Shown here: positions 46,093 through 58,858 of the stretch, piece after piece
Layout of the letters: every line of letters begins with the position of its first letter
Numbering within the stretch: position 1 is the first letter of the stretch
NCBI GenBank assembly: GCA_934045905.1
Contig: OW203766.1
Coordinates: 20,020,309 to 20,084,308 of the forward strand
Direction: 5' to 3'
DNA: 64,000 nt
DNA from: Leuctra nigra
Taxonomy: Eukaryota > Arthropoda > Insecta > Plecoptera > Leuctridae
Notes under the pieces: generated by a model
Databases searched by the model: none
What the model was told of the DNA's origin: nothing
Seen by the model: only the letters and a program-made list of their open reading frames with translations
Translations under genes and position numbers: made by a program

Positions 46093-47906
46093 CTAGTGGA
46101 GCGGTCGCTCCACGCCAGCCAAGTCGTACGGCGCGCACACTCTCAAATAAAGGCTGGAGCAAACCCACTTTTACTGTAAGCATCAAAGTGGCATTTTCGG
46201 CCTACTGGATCTTAAAATTGGGAAATCTCACATTGTTGCGATATATCTTAATTTCGAGCTATGGCCCACCCTACAACATATACCAAATTTGGGAACAATA
46301 GGTTACGCCCTTTGCACGCTAGAGGGCCGTGAAAACAGTGTTTTAGGGCGGTTTTCATAATAATAATCAGTAATAATCTCAGTAGTAGTAGTAGGCTGGA
46401 GCTAAAATCCGGTAAACAGGCCACAGCCTAAACGGCTGAACCGATTGATCTCACATTTTTACCACGTGTGCACTTTTGACGTCTGATTTAACCTTCACCC
46501 CATGAATTTTTTGTGCCGCCATTTTGAAACCGGAAGTGACGTCATATCTCAACAACGGCTAGACCGATTGGAACGAAAATAGCGCCAAACGATTCGGACG
46601 GTCATCTATATGGATAATCAATAGCAACAGACTAAAATTTATGTTAACGAAACCGGAAATGACGTCATGAAATTTAATTCATCGATTGGCATTTCGGCAA
46701 CAAATTTGATCCAATTATTTTGATATTTATGTAACGTATGTTCTTTTGTGATATTATTTGACTTGATATAAAACCAACCGGAAGCCGCCATTTTGAAACC
46801 AGAAATGACATCATATCTTAATAACGTCTTAATAGATTTAAACGAAACCAACGCTAAACAATTTAGACGGTCAACTTTATGTATTATCATCAATAATATT
46901 TGCAGTTTCCCATACTGAAACCGGAAATGACGTCACACATTTTAAAAATCGCACAAATTTACATTTTGATGCAATAAATATACTATTTGAGACTGCTTAT
47001 AATAAAATGAAATCATGTTTAAATTATAATTCAAGAGGTCAGTGATTTCAGCAGCCATTTTGAAATCGGAAGAAACGACGTAATATCTCGAAAACTGGTT
47101 GACAGATCGGTATGAAACTAGTGCCAAACGATTCGGAAGGACATCTCTATGGAATAGGAACAGTCAAACTAGAATTTTCCTATTTATGAGGCCGGAAATG
47201 ACGTCATTCAAATTTATAAATCATTATAATCCCCTCCTATACAATAAATACATATTCAGAAAGCTAAAAATGATACACATCATTTATAGTTATAAATTCT
47301 ATGTGGCAGTGCAGAAAGTTCAGCGGCCATTTTGAAAACCGACGTGTTGCCATATCTCGGAACTGGGTTGACCGATTGGAATGAAACCTTTGTTTTTTTC
47401 ATGAGAATAACCAAATTGTAAAGGGTAATTTTTTTTAAAGGATTTAGTAATTGTTCATGTGATATGTGTCACACATAAGTTGTAAGAATAAACTAAAAAA
47501 AGTAGTGATATCCCCATAAAAAACACTCCGTGTAAAAATACCAGCCAAGTCTCTTCAACTTAAAAAAAATAATGAAATCTAAAAATTCTGCACTGAAAAG
47601 TAGTGATATCAAAAAATTTGCCAAGTCAAAACTTTATTTGAAAATCAAAAAATACTTGGCGCATCGTTTTTTTAGGGCATTATAGGTATACTATGTATAT
47701 GTATATTTCATGTATAATTTATAATTGGCTTATACTTCCAAGCTATTTATGTACACGATGCGCCAAGTATTTATGATTTTCAAATAAAGTTTTGACTTGG
47801 CTAATTTTTTGATATCACTACTTTTCAGTGCAGAATTTTTAGATTTCATTATTTTTTTTAAGTTGAAGAGACTTGGCTGGTATTTTTACACGGAGTGTTT
47901 TTTATG
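46093..47906 (+). mobile_element. family A element, copy E5 (4 modules)
   Basis: CTAGTGG starts at 46093 after AT. Foldback arms are 47512-47666 and 47756-47906. The right outer end lacks the GGG of the consensus. The spacer is nearly identical to that of E1 and on the same strand, although the two bodies point in opposite directions. Four modules lie at about 46517, 46785, 47049 and 47322. Confidence 0.87.
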
Positions 47907-48014
47907 TACACAATTTACACAAATTAATTAAACAACTGAATATAGATATTCAATATTGTTATCGTTATTGTTTGTATTATTACTGTCTTGGACAGTGCAT
48001 TTGGAAGATCTTAA

Positions 48015-48216
48015 GGTGGATTCACACGGCCGTTCCAAACTTCCCAAGTTTGCCAAATTCCAAATCGCCGTTCCAAAAACTCCTGTGTGAACTATGAAAA
48101 GATTCGAACTGCGAAGATTGAGTTCCAAACTTTCATAGTTCACACGGGAGTTTTTGGAACGGCGATTCGGAACTTCGGCAAACTTGGGAAGTTTGAAACG
48201 GCCGTGTGAATCCACC
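48015..48216. mobile_element. TTAA element T5, 202 bp, near-perfect palindrome
   Basis: Arms of about 85 bp start GGTGGATTCACACGGCCGTT and pair almost fully, with a centre near 48115. TTAA at left, TTTA at right. Confidence 0.8.
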
Positions 48217-48553
48217 TTTAGATATTCCGAAACGTCCTCTCACATTTTTCAAGCAGATTCCTTCTTCAAATCTAAGATTCAGGAACCAACTGCAGCTGGT
48301 AGATTCTGGTCCTTAGAGATGTAGCTCAGTGATAAGTAATTATGATTCCGCCGGCAAGCAAGCTATCCAGCAGTGTAGGTAATCGTCATGTAGACTTGAA
48401 ATCTAGCCGACACGAACATAAACTTCCGGTATGTTTCTCATGCCAAGGTCACCCGAGTTGCCATGCAAGTTCTCAATCACTTATGACCGTCTGTAAGTTA
48501 CGTGAAGGAGAATTATCTTTGGCGCGGTCTCTGATAATATTTGATGGGCAGCT

Positions 48554-48659
48554 AAATCAGAGTTGTGTTAACTTTATCCAACACTCGATTGCGTGGTCAG
48601 GTGTCAATTGAAATGTGATGTGATTCTCATTTCTAATGCAATGAACCATTCCTAAAAAA
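48554..48659 (+). repeat. 106-bp direct repeat, left copy
   Basis: Identical over 106 bp to 49979-50084 and flanks family B copy 9 exactly, so it behaves like a target-site duplication. Confidence 0.9.
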
Positions 48660-49978
48660 CTAGGAAAACGCTCAGTGTAACGCGTTGTTGAGCGAGCACG
48701 GGTACGTGCAAATTCTCGAACCGGAAATGCGTACACAACGCACAGAAAACATATACATCCATATTGAATTGATTATGATATCAACTTAAAAGTGTATGCT
48801 TTTCATCGAAACTTTAAAATAGCATCTAAGCACCTGGTTCATAAAGCAAATCAGAATCAATTTTCAATTGGCACTGGAAAACATTCATTTCGATACTTCA
48901 TTACTGACAGATATTAAAAATGTAAATAACTTCATACGTTCTTAACTGATTGGGATGAAATTTTGTAAAATAAGAGACAATATGTCTTAATGATCATGCA
49001 AAATATGAGTTTGATCAGAATTATCGAAGACCGTTTTCATTTTTCAGCCTATAAGGAGATATTTATTTAAATTTTAACCAATGAATCTGAGTAACGCGTT
49101 GATGAGCGAGCACGGATACGCGCAAAACCTCGAACCGAAATTCTGTCTATCGAAAATGTCATTAAAATCCAATAATTCTAAAATTTCGCCACAGATTTGT
49201 ATAGAAATCTCATTTAACATTCCTAAAATATTGGTCCAAATAACCATGCAAAGCTTTAAGTTGATCGATTGAACCTTTATGATTGAACTGTTCCGTGTTA
49301 ATTTTCAAAAATCACAGGATCTCCTTCAAAAAATATACCTGAGACCACTCATATGATATAAGTGTGTCTACACAATATCAGATCGACTGTTGAACGGTCA
49401 TTATCAGTATCATTTGCGTTTGAAAGTTTCTGCTCTAACTACCTTGCCTTGAACTGAAGAGTCGAAGTCGCCGTGAATTTGACAGCCAACACGCAAATAG
49501 TCCGTAAAATGTCAATAACGTTTGGATTTAAACACAGATTAGTATAAAATTGTCAAAAATGCAGATAATGTTGGTCCCAACCATCATGCGAAGTTATAAG
49601 TTGATCGTTCAATCGGTTATAGTTTAAATTTCTAAAAACACAGGAAAGATGGTTTTAAATTTTAACCAATGGGAGGATTTGGCTGAAACTTTGTTTGATT
49701 GGGTACAATGTTGGGGGTAATGACTTGTCAAAATTTCAATTTGATCAAAACAACCAATCGAAAGTTAATTTTTTTTAAATTTGAACCAATCAATGGATTT
49801 CAAAAAAATTAGGGTCTGCAACAATCAGAAATGTTACGTACATGTGTGCAAAATTTCAGCTCGATCGAAGAAAAACTCTAACCTGTATATCGTCAGTAAC
49901 AGAAAAAAAAAAAAAACAAAAAAAAACAGAGGTCCGTGCCAAAAGAGCCAAAAGGAGACGCTCGCTTCGCTCGCTCAA
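48660..49978 (+). mobile_element. family B copy 9, 1.3 kb, between 106-bp direct repeats
   Basis: Starts CTAGGAAAACGCTCAG and ends CGCTCGCTTCGCTCGCTCAA. A second internal start (GTAACGCGTTGATGAGCGAGC near 49090) makes it a partial dimer. Internal modules recur with 'AATTTCAAGTTGATC'-like text. Immediately before the end lies an A-rich stretch and ACAGAGGTCCGTGCCAAAAG. Confidence 0.78.
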
Positions 49979-50084
49979 AAATCAGAGTTGTGTTAACTTT
50001 ATCCAACACTCGATTGCGTGGTCAGGTGTCAATTGAAATGTGATGTGATTCTCATTTCTAATGCAATGAACCATTCCTAAAAAA
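49979..50084 (+). repeat. 106-bp direct repeat, right copy
   Basis: Right partner of 48554-48659, offset 1425 bp, with no mismatch seen. Confidence 0.9.
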
Positions 50085-53010
50085 TTAACATTCCCCATTT
50101 TGATCACTAAATGTTAGGTAATGTAGTTTATCAGTAGAAGAAGAATAATAAACAACAGAAGAATTTTCGATGGACAAGTTAGATTAGTAAAATTTAATTA
50201 ACTGATTTTTTTTTTTAGATTTTAGATTATAAATAGATTATTGCTATTTACAATTATTATTATTGTTTTCCATATACTCCAATTTAAAGTTTAATCTTTA
50301 GGAGTCTAAACAATCATGTAATAATGCCTACTATTTGGAAATACAATCTATCCATCTATCTAAATAACATTGAAAATATGCAACCGATCCATTGTTCATT
50401 TTTAGTTCAATGTGCTTCTATAGTTATTCGTATACTCCTGCATTTGCCTAAACATGAAAGGGCGATTTGATAATAAGAGACAGGATTAATGAGGATTTTT
50501 TTTTTATGGACAATGTAATTTTCGTGTTGCATTCAATTATTTTCACAGTTTTCAACCACAATGATTGTTACTGAAATTCTATACTGAAGCACCCCTAACG
50601 CTGTTTCAAGTGGTAAATGCACAACTCCACTTTCGTGCAGCCCGATTCAAAACCTGTAATTCAGGTGGAACCTTTTCATAAGTTTTGGCCTAAAAAGTAC
50701 TCTTCTATCGATAAGTGGCACTCGGACAAAGCCGGTAACATCTGGAATTGTTTGGCACCCAATTACAAGTAATTACCACCATCCTAACAGTCTATCAATA
50801 ATCTTCAAACTTTACAGACGAAAATATTTTGAGTTATAGATTATACACATTGACAAATGGATGTCTCAATATTTATTTCTAAAATATCGCGAGACGAGTG
50901 TGTGTATACTGCAGAAGCTGAAGCTACTCGTATTTTGCCATCATCACATTTCCAATCACATTAAATAACCATCTACGTCGGGGAGACCTGATCTTCTGCT
51001 ATAAAAATAATATCTCGTAAAATACGACACAAATTGATTAATACATGATGTAATGTGGCAACGTTGTAATAAAAACCTGGTAAAAAGAAACTAGAACTAT
51101 AAAGGGTGATGAAAAAATAGCAAAGTAGGACAGATCCATTCTTGAGACGTTATGATTCAAAATAAGGTAAATAATCTGTATTAGACTTGTTTACTTTTAT
51201 AGCTCTGTTGTTTATTTTCTTTGAAACTAGTTAACATGTGTCAAACTAATGTGAAATCAAATGTCATATTTTCTTTAGTCGGACCAATTTTATAATAAAA
51301 AGGAGAGTATCAAAACGAATGTAAAGTTTCTTAGTCTCATAACTTTAAAAACAATCTGGATAGAGACATTTTAACCACATTCGTCCCAAAACCAGATTCT
51401 GACTCTCTAATCGAGTAAGTTTCTTGTCCCAGTTGACATTGCCCCAGAAGCCACTCAAAAGTAGAGCAATGTAATGAAGAAGAATTACTTATTCCATTTG
51501 GGAGGCATAGCAGCTAACCCGGTTTACGTTCTTCACTATTCGAAATCAAATGATTAACCGCTCTTAACAGATTTCTTTATTTTTATATGAAGAGTGATTA
51601 AAGCTGAACTGTCCTGCAACTAGGCTAATGGCGGATGCATGATTATTATGTCGATAGGGAGATTGTGATGAAGAATATGTGAGAAAGGACAGTGGGACGG
51701 AGGCTGTCGTGACCTATTAGTAGGGAACCTTCCCAGCATTTGCCTCTTGTCTGAGGTAAGCTTTGGGTTGGCGCCATATTTTAAGTTGGTTCTACTTCCA
51801 TTGGTCAAAATTGATTTTAAACATTTTCTCGTGTGAAGACGTCAACTGAAAAGATATTTACAACAAAACAGTGTGAATATATTAACTATATATATACGAT
51901 CACAATAAGCCTTGGGTCGGAGACATAAGATGGTTTGCTCTACCCTCATTGGTCAAAACCAAAACCCGTCTCCACGCTAGAAAATGATTAAAACTGTTTT
52001 AACCAAAGGGCGTAGAGAAAAATGGTGTTGATATTTTTTTTCTTCCTTATGTTATTACGCAAATTTTAATTCCTTAAAAATGTATCTATCTTCAACCGTT
52101 TGGCTGCAAATAATGTAGCTATATTTTCCTTCCCCACCACCCCTGAAACATCCGGAATAGCTCGAACAATTAGAATTCTGATAGAAACGTTGGATGTTGT
52201 GCTCTGACAGATCAGTAAAATTAAGGATATATTAACAGTAAAGCTCCACTTCGAATTTAATAATCAATTTTTTTTTCTCCAACGGGTTTTCACGACTGCA
52301 ATTCCGTAGGGCTATCGTGAAATACATTTGAAAACTTTATCTAGACATTTCACTCGAAAGTGTTCAACCTGATTTTTTTCTCCCATTTACGAAGTCTGCC
52401 AGAAAAAGACCTGGTCCAGAGCGTTGCTTCTTTAGGCAAGTTCTGTCTCCCACTTGATGAATCAATCTCTCAATCCCATAGGAAGTTCGAATCAGACCAC
52501 AAGGAAGTTCGCGACGAATGTTTGCGGTCTCCTTTCACCTCCTTTTTACTTGAAACTTGCGTACAGAGCAAGTTCCCTTGGCTGTCAACAAACAAAGCAA
52601 TTTCGCGGGCGGCCCGGGTGGGGGAGGGGAGTGGGGGAGGGGTGCAACACGGGTAAACTTCCTGCCCCCCCCCCCCTCCCCACGGCTCACAAGCCTGTTG
52701 TAATGTTCCCATGATGGATATAAGGAACGGGGACATTTTCACGACATTGTAAACATCGGGATATCGCACGAGAAATCTGACAGTTTGTCACACTTATTCA
52801 ATGTCAAACCAAGGCGAGAATGTTCCCGTTCTTGAAGGTCTTTGGAGTTGGCTGAACCCCGAGGTAAATACTTCTGATATTTCCTAAACATATAACTTTT
52901 TAAATATTAAGATTATTACAACTGGGGAAAATAGTTTACCAAACTATTTCTTTAGTTTTAGGTATTAAATCCTCAATTTGCCACGCTTGAGTCGAGTTAG
53001 GCATAAATAT
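50085..53010. other. unassigned
   Basis: AT-rich. CATTGGTCAAAA occurs twice (51800, 51948). ORFs at 52360-52769 overlap on both strands around the G/C runs and look spurious. Confidence 0.5.
52618..52681. other. G-rich run followed by a C-run
   Basis: GTGGGGGAGGGGAGTGGGGG at the left and a 13-base C-run at 52664-52676. Could form a quadruplex or a G/C hairpin. Confidence 0.5.
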
Positions 53011-53608
53011 ACTTGAAAACGCTCTGTGTAACGCGTTGATGAGCGAGCCTTCGTATTGCATGCGATTTGATATGCGTTTGCAGTTTATGCTCTACAGGCC
53101 TTGGAACTGAAGCATCAAGAAAGCCGTGATGAAATAAATTATGTTCTTGGCATATATTTTTTTCAAATATTTAAGATTATAGATTAAAATGTTCTTAAAT
53201 TGACAATAACTTTTGAAGATACGACAGATTAGTCTGAAAATTGGCAAAAATACATAATATTATGTTGGTCCCAATGCCCATGCAAAGTTCCAAACGGTTC
53301 TTGTTTAAATTCCAAAAGCACATAATAAATGTATTTTAATTTTAACCAATCAACGGATTTCCATGAAATGTATAATCCTAAAACTATAAGGCGGCCTCAA
53401 AAACTGTGACAAATTTCGAATTGATACGTCGAAGGGTGTGGCTACAGACCATTTTCATTTATCAACCAATCACATGTGGATCTTCTACAAAAACGATCCA
53501 AGAGACCGCATAGATTGCGTTAGTATGTGTGCAAGTTTTCAGATCGATTAGTTCAACGGTTTAACCTGGGCACTGAACACAAAAAAGGAGAGAAAGTGCC
53601 ATAAAAGT
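53011..53608 (+). repeat. family B copy 10
   Basis: Starts ACTTGAAAACGCTCTGTG, then the GCATGCGATTTGATATGCG subfamily text. Ends near GAGAAAGTGCCATAAAAG, without the CGCTCGCTCAA terminus. Confidence 0.68.
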
Positions 53609-55212
53609 TTTAAACTAAACGATTGTTTGTAAAAAATAAAAATTGTAATGGTTTAAAAGTTATGACGAAATGTAGGAAATATAATGCGTAGAAAAATGAC
53701 CCATGGGCTATTGTTGACAAATTCGGTTGTTAGCCATAGTTCCAAATTAAGAACCCTCACAACAATGTGCTATTTCCGTTATTTTGATCCAGTAGGCCAT
53801 AGTTTCATGATAATGCTATGGTAAAACTAAAAGTATGCTTTAGTGCCATAACCTTCATTATCATTATAAACTGTAGTCTGTAACTATGTAGTACCTACGC
53901 AGTTTTCGACATTTTATTAAAATAACTGCAGTGTACGAGGTGAAGCGACCTTCTACATAATTACTATTAACGTTATCTCCAAAATTATCTTGACGTAAGT
54001 TGCTCGGCTCCATTATACGCCGATTTCTTTCCTTCTATAATCTGTTCATTTCGTTAAATTTCAAATCCGCCATTTTAGCCCGGTCCTCTGGTCAAGCTGA
54101 AATGTATGCAGATGATTGAAATGTGATAAATATGCATGTATTTTAGAGATATGTCATAACTCGGGGCAGCATTGTTATCTATAAAAACTCAGTTATTTTT
54201 TCTAACCAAGCCAAAATCCTCTTGGTGGAAAGAGGATCATGATCATGATTCTTGGCTCATGATTCATGACTCATGGTGTAAAAGCTTTGGCTTGGGTCCC
54301 AAGAATGAGTACTACACAAATTTTCCCATTATTGTACTTTATAGATTGAAATCTGCATGTGACTAAATAATTTGGCAACATTTAAAGATTCATCAATGAG
54401 TATGTATTTATGTAGCAAAATCATTTAAGGGACTCATTCAATATTAGTAAATGTACGTCACATGTATGCGCTTTGCTTGCTTAAAAAATATTAACAAAAT
54501 CACAATATCGTATTGACATAATAATCGTGTCCAGTGCTTTCATAAATTAATGATTGTACTGGATCGATAAAACATTCATATTGCAAATTTCACTGTATAT
54601 ATTTTGACGTCACTTTTATATTAGACTAGGTATTGTGCAAGTTTTTATCGCTTTTTGAACATAAACATGCAAGCTATAATTTACGTTTTCACCTTAACTA
54701 ACTACACAATATTTTAAATAATAATTCATTCAAAGCGTGCACTCTCCGCTCCTTTCACCGATTACCAACTTGCATGCTCATGAATACACAAGAGTTGCAT
54801 GTGGTAGTATATAGTACCTACGCGCGAACTACTTTTCTAGGAGCTTTTTTCGCGGTGCATTAACTATTTCCTAGAACCGCTGAGTAGATTGTAGAGTAAA
54901 GTTGAAATATCATTTCATAAAAAAACACCGCGATTCCTTGAACGTCGTCGACATGAATGTCAAAGAGTGGTGACAAGAAATGCCTGCATTAGCGAGTAAA
55001 GCCCACACACAAAAGCTTTGTGAAAAGAAAGGAGGGAATATCACCGAACTCCGTGGTAAACTCTAAAGGTTTCGCTTGAAATATTATGATGTGTTTGAAC
55101 CATGTGTGATACGATCGTTTTACTGTAAACTAGTAAGGGAAAGGGAATTATAAAATATACCTTTATAACTCAAGAGTTTATTCTTAATTTACTAAATGAC
55201 TACGTAAGTAAC
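53609..55212. other. unassigned
   Basis: A short stretch at 53700-53830 resembles a diverged family A end (GTTAGCCATAGTTCCAAATT, 'TTTGATCCAGTAGGCC'). No gene supported. Confidence 0.45.
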
Positions 55213-55216
55213 TTAA

Positions 55217-55749
55217 GGTGTTGCAAGTGCGAGCGATTTTGCCGCGTGATTTAGGCACTTTTTTGGATACGGTTGGAAACGAAATAAGTTGACGAAATGA
55301 TTTGAAATTCTAATCATGATTAGATAAAAGACAAACTTAGGGTTATCACTTGCTACATTTTTAATTTTTTGATTTGTTAATTAGAAATAATTAGTTGACT
55401 TTTTGTGAAAATTTTTATATTTTCTTGTCTCGCTAGGTGCCGTATGGGATTTTATTAAAAAAATGTGCCAAGTGATAACCAAGTTTGACTTTTATCTAAT
55501 CATGATTTAAATTTGAGATCAATTGGTTAACGAACGGGTTTGGTCTCCAATCCTATAGAAAATTTCTTAATATTGCGCGGTTATGTTGAATAACCGTTGC
55601 CTAATTAACAAGGAACGAATCAAAAATGAAAAAGTGCTACTATTATACAATCAGACTAATCAAGTGAACATCCTATCAAAGTTTAACAACCACTTATGAA
55701 ACACATTTTCTCTCTCAATTTGCTTAAACGGCCGAGCGCTTGCACCACC
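55217..55749. mobile_element. TTAA element T4 (foldback)
   Basis: TTAA at 55213-55216 and 55750-55753, ends GGTGTTGCAAGTGCGAGC and the inverse of GAGCGCTTGCACCACC. Interior inverted repeat as in T3. An unpaired side arm (55590-55735) matches T3 34070-34215 in inverse. The ORF at 55683-56045 on the minus strand is repeat-derived. Confidence 0.76.
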
Positions 55750-55989
55750 TTAATGTATGTCGCGCGTTTATGTGCGTTCTTCGTTATAGTGTATGAGTAT
55801 ACATTATAATATAATGTATAATTAAATACAATATACAATTTGTATTTTTCTCCCCTTCGGTGACATACCCAGAATTGCCTATTTCTAGGCACAAAGCTGA
55901 AATTCAAAACAAACTTATAAAATATGGAAACTCTTTTGAGCTGAATACTTGAGTACTGATTTTTTAGTTTTGTCTTCACATTAATAAAA

Positions 55990-56689
55990 ACTAGGAAAAC
56001 GCTCGGCGTAACGCGTTGATGAGCGAGCACAGAAACGTTCACCATTTGCAGCCAAACACAATGAACGATACGACACAGTACGATTTTCTTTGCAACTTTC
56101 CAATATCCATATAAAAACTCTGGCTGAATAACAGATCCATTGTGTGCTGACTTACCTACCTATGTACTTTTTCTAGAAATCTCCTTTGACAACCCATAAA
56201 TAACCCACTCTCTAAATGACAATAAAATCTTGACTGATTGGGCTTAAAATGTGCAAAAGTTTAGATAATGTTGGTCTTCATCACCATGTTCAACTTAATA
56301 GGAACAATTTCATTTTCGACCAATCAGAAGATATTATTTAAACTTAAAACCAATTGGAGGATTTGGCTGAAACTTTGTAGGATTTGAGACAATGTAGGTC
56401 GCAATAACTTGGTAAAATTTCAAATTGATCGGACCAACCAATCGGATTTTTTTTTTAATTCGAACCAATCAGCGGATTTTAAAAAAAATGGGTTTGCAAC
56501 GCCCAGAGATAGTCCGTACCTACATGTGTGCAAAATGTCAGCTCGATCGAATCTATCGAAGTAAATGGAACGGAAGAAGGGGGTGGGGAGGGGGGTGAGC
56601 TGCCCCGGAATGCTAAAAACTAAAACACACTAAAAACCAGAGGTCCGCGCCAAAAGAGACAATAGGAGACGCTCACTTCGCTTGCTCAA
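55990..56689 (+). repeat. family B copy 11, near complete
   Basis: Starts ACTAGGAAAACGCTCGGCG. Ends AGAGGTCCGCGCCAAAAGAG and GACGCTCACTTCGCTTGCTCAA. Includes a G-rich stretch at 56577-56597. Confidence 0.74.
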
Positions 56690-58088
56690 ATAACATTAAT
56701 ATGCAAGTTTCTTCGGAGCCTAAAATTACCAGTGGTATCCATTAAAAAACCATAAATTGTCTCTAAAAAAACACACTGAATCACATCTATTCTGAATGGT
56801 GCCATCACTATGGTGGCAACAATGAGATGATCACGCTCGAACCATGAATTGCAACAATAATAATAACACAGGGTCATTCTCATGGTCAGCTGTCACAGGG
56901 TTCACACAGAAACCATAATGCAATGCAGTGCTACCCATGAGCAGTAAGGTGAATTGTGTTGTCGAAATATTTTCTTAAATCCAACATTTTAAATTCTTAT
57001 AAATAATATTTTTAAAGAAAATTATAAATATTTGTTGTATAATTGGTACAGACATTTTGTTCTAGGACAGCTTGGCCCAATTGTTAAATTTTAATTCATG
57101 TACAGAGTTGCTTGGCAGCCTTTTTACACGTTTTTCCATATCGGATTAACAAACTTACTCCGAAACGGAAAGCAACTCTTCACTTTCCCCTGATATTGAT
57201 TTCCTGACAGAGTAATTCATTGTTCTGTTTTTTTGACCCCAAAAACCTAGTCGCACCACTCTGACTAGACTAAACACGTCTTGGTGGTTCCTTCATATTC
57301 TGTCTGTTCGTTTTGTTTCGTGTTTTTGGCTGTGGTCTCGCTAGGCCCGCGAGTTGCCTTGGGTCTGCAGGCGAGCCTATATGTATAATACCCCCTTGCT
57401 GTATCGACCGACGCCACGCGGCAAGCGACGCCGACCGAGCGTCGCGACGCTAGAGGATTTACACGCGCATTCATTGCTCCGACGTCGAGACTTGTTAATG
57501 GGTGTCGGGATTGTGGTCGAGCGTGAATTCGAGGAGGAAAACGTGGAGTTTTTGTTGTGTGGTCGCAGAAAAAGTTGCATTTCGTTCATTAATTAGTTAT
57601 ATTATTGAAGATCATTGCTGAAATTTGAATGTTTTATATAGGTATAATAATTTTTGGTCAGAGCGTGCAGACTTTTCATTAATTTCTCTAACGGCAGAAA
57701 AGAAAATGAGTGGTCCTCGACAAATTCATATTATCAAACACTGATATTATTGAGAATATTATTTTCTCGATTGTTTTCATTGTTATGAATGAAATTCTAA
57801 GTGAGTATGGTCTGTTGATACTTTGACTCACTTTTCTTTTCATTTTTTCTTTCGATGATGGCGCTGTTCAGGCCACTTTGTCATTCATATACAAATCATG
57901 AATAGGTATATTAACGACATTTGATGGATGAAAAACGAAAACTATACCTAATAAATCAAATAAATAGTTTGAATATACAGTGAGATCAACTTTTTCAAGC
58001 ATAACTTCTTGTAGACAAATGTTTTGAGATTTTTCAGAGTTATTGACCGTCATACAAATTTCAAAATATTGTCAAATTTCTTTCGAAT
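56690..58088. other. unassigned apart from the CpG-rich stretch
   Basis: See 57330-57560. No confirmed exon. Confidence 0.45.
57330..57560 (+). promoter_or_regulatory. CpG-rich island-like stretch with TATA-like element
   Basis: CTATATGTATAATA (57378-57391) precedes a dense CpG tract (57405-57520). This is the strongest CpG concentration outside the minisatellites. The 80-codon ORF at 57354-57596 spans it and is not recognised; it could be a 5' exon. Confidence 0.35.
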
Positions 58089-58858
58089 CTAGTGGCACGG
58101 CCGCTCCACCCAGCCAGGTCGTACTATACACTCACACTCACTCAACATACCGTTTGCCTAATAAACTGAGGAGCAGACCATAACACTTTTGCTGTAAGAA
58201 ACAACTAAAATCTACTAAAATCAACTAAATCAACTAAATTCTTAGTGACAGTGATTTCAGCCGCCATTTTAAAAACCGGAAGTGATGCCGTATCTCGAAA
58301 ATGGCTGAACCAATTGGCACGATACTTTCGCAATTCTTCATGGGATGTAATTTAATAAGCATAAATTTAGCACCAAACGCAACCATTTTAGTGACCAAAT
58401 CGGAAATAGCCTTTTTTTAAAAAGGATATAGCCATTGTTGCACCGATATGTGTTTCAAGTTGTATGAATAAGCTAAAAAAATAAGTGATATCCCAGAAAG
58501 AAACACTCAGTGTAAAAAAGGCAGCCAAGTCTCTTCAGTTAGGGAAAATAATAAAGAAATCTAAAATTCCGCACTGAAAAAATGTAGTAATATCAATAAA
58601 TGGGCCAAGTCGAAACTATTTAAAAAATAAAAAATAAGTACTTGTCGCATCGATTTGTGTGTATTATATTAATATAGGTATATTATAGATATAGGTAGGG
58701 TCAGCGTCAAAAGAAGCCGGCCAAATCCTCATGTTGGTATCCGTATATGGGAAACCGGCATAGTACATTTGATTTCTGGACCAGACACGTCTATATGTTA
58801 TACCAGATGCGCAAAGTATTTTTTTGATTTTTTGAATAGTTTTGACCCTCAGAACCCT
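58089..58858 (+). mobile_element. family A element, copy E6, degraded (1 module)
   Basis: It begins with a mutated palindrome (GTGGCACGGCCGCTCCAC) after AT. Much of the body is deleted and one CRE/ETS-like module remains near 58258. The left foldback arm starts at about 58496. The right arm is partial and the spacer carries unrelated extra sequence around 58700-58760. Confidence 0.7.

Noticed and set aside
46639..47335. ORFs inside family A (also 7562-8469)
   Set aside because: They lie across tandem modules and differ between copies; no transposase motif.
48316..48340. GATGTAGCTCAGTGATAAG, like a tRNA A box
   Set aside because: No B box at the right distance and no cloverleaf; treated as chance.
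52360..52769. Overlapping ORFs around the G/C runs
   Set aside because: Open on both strands, no domain, interrupted by homopolymers.
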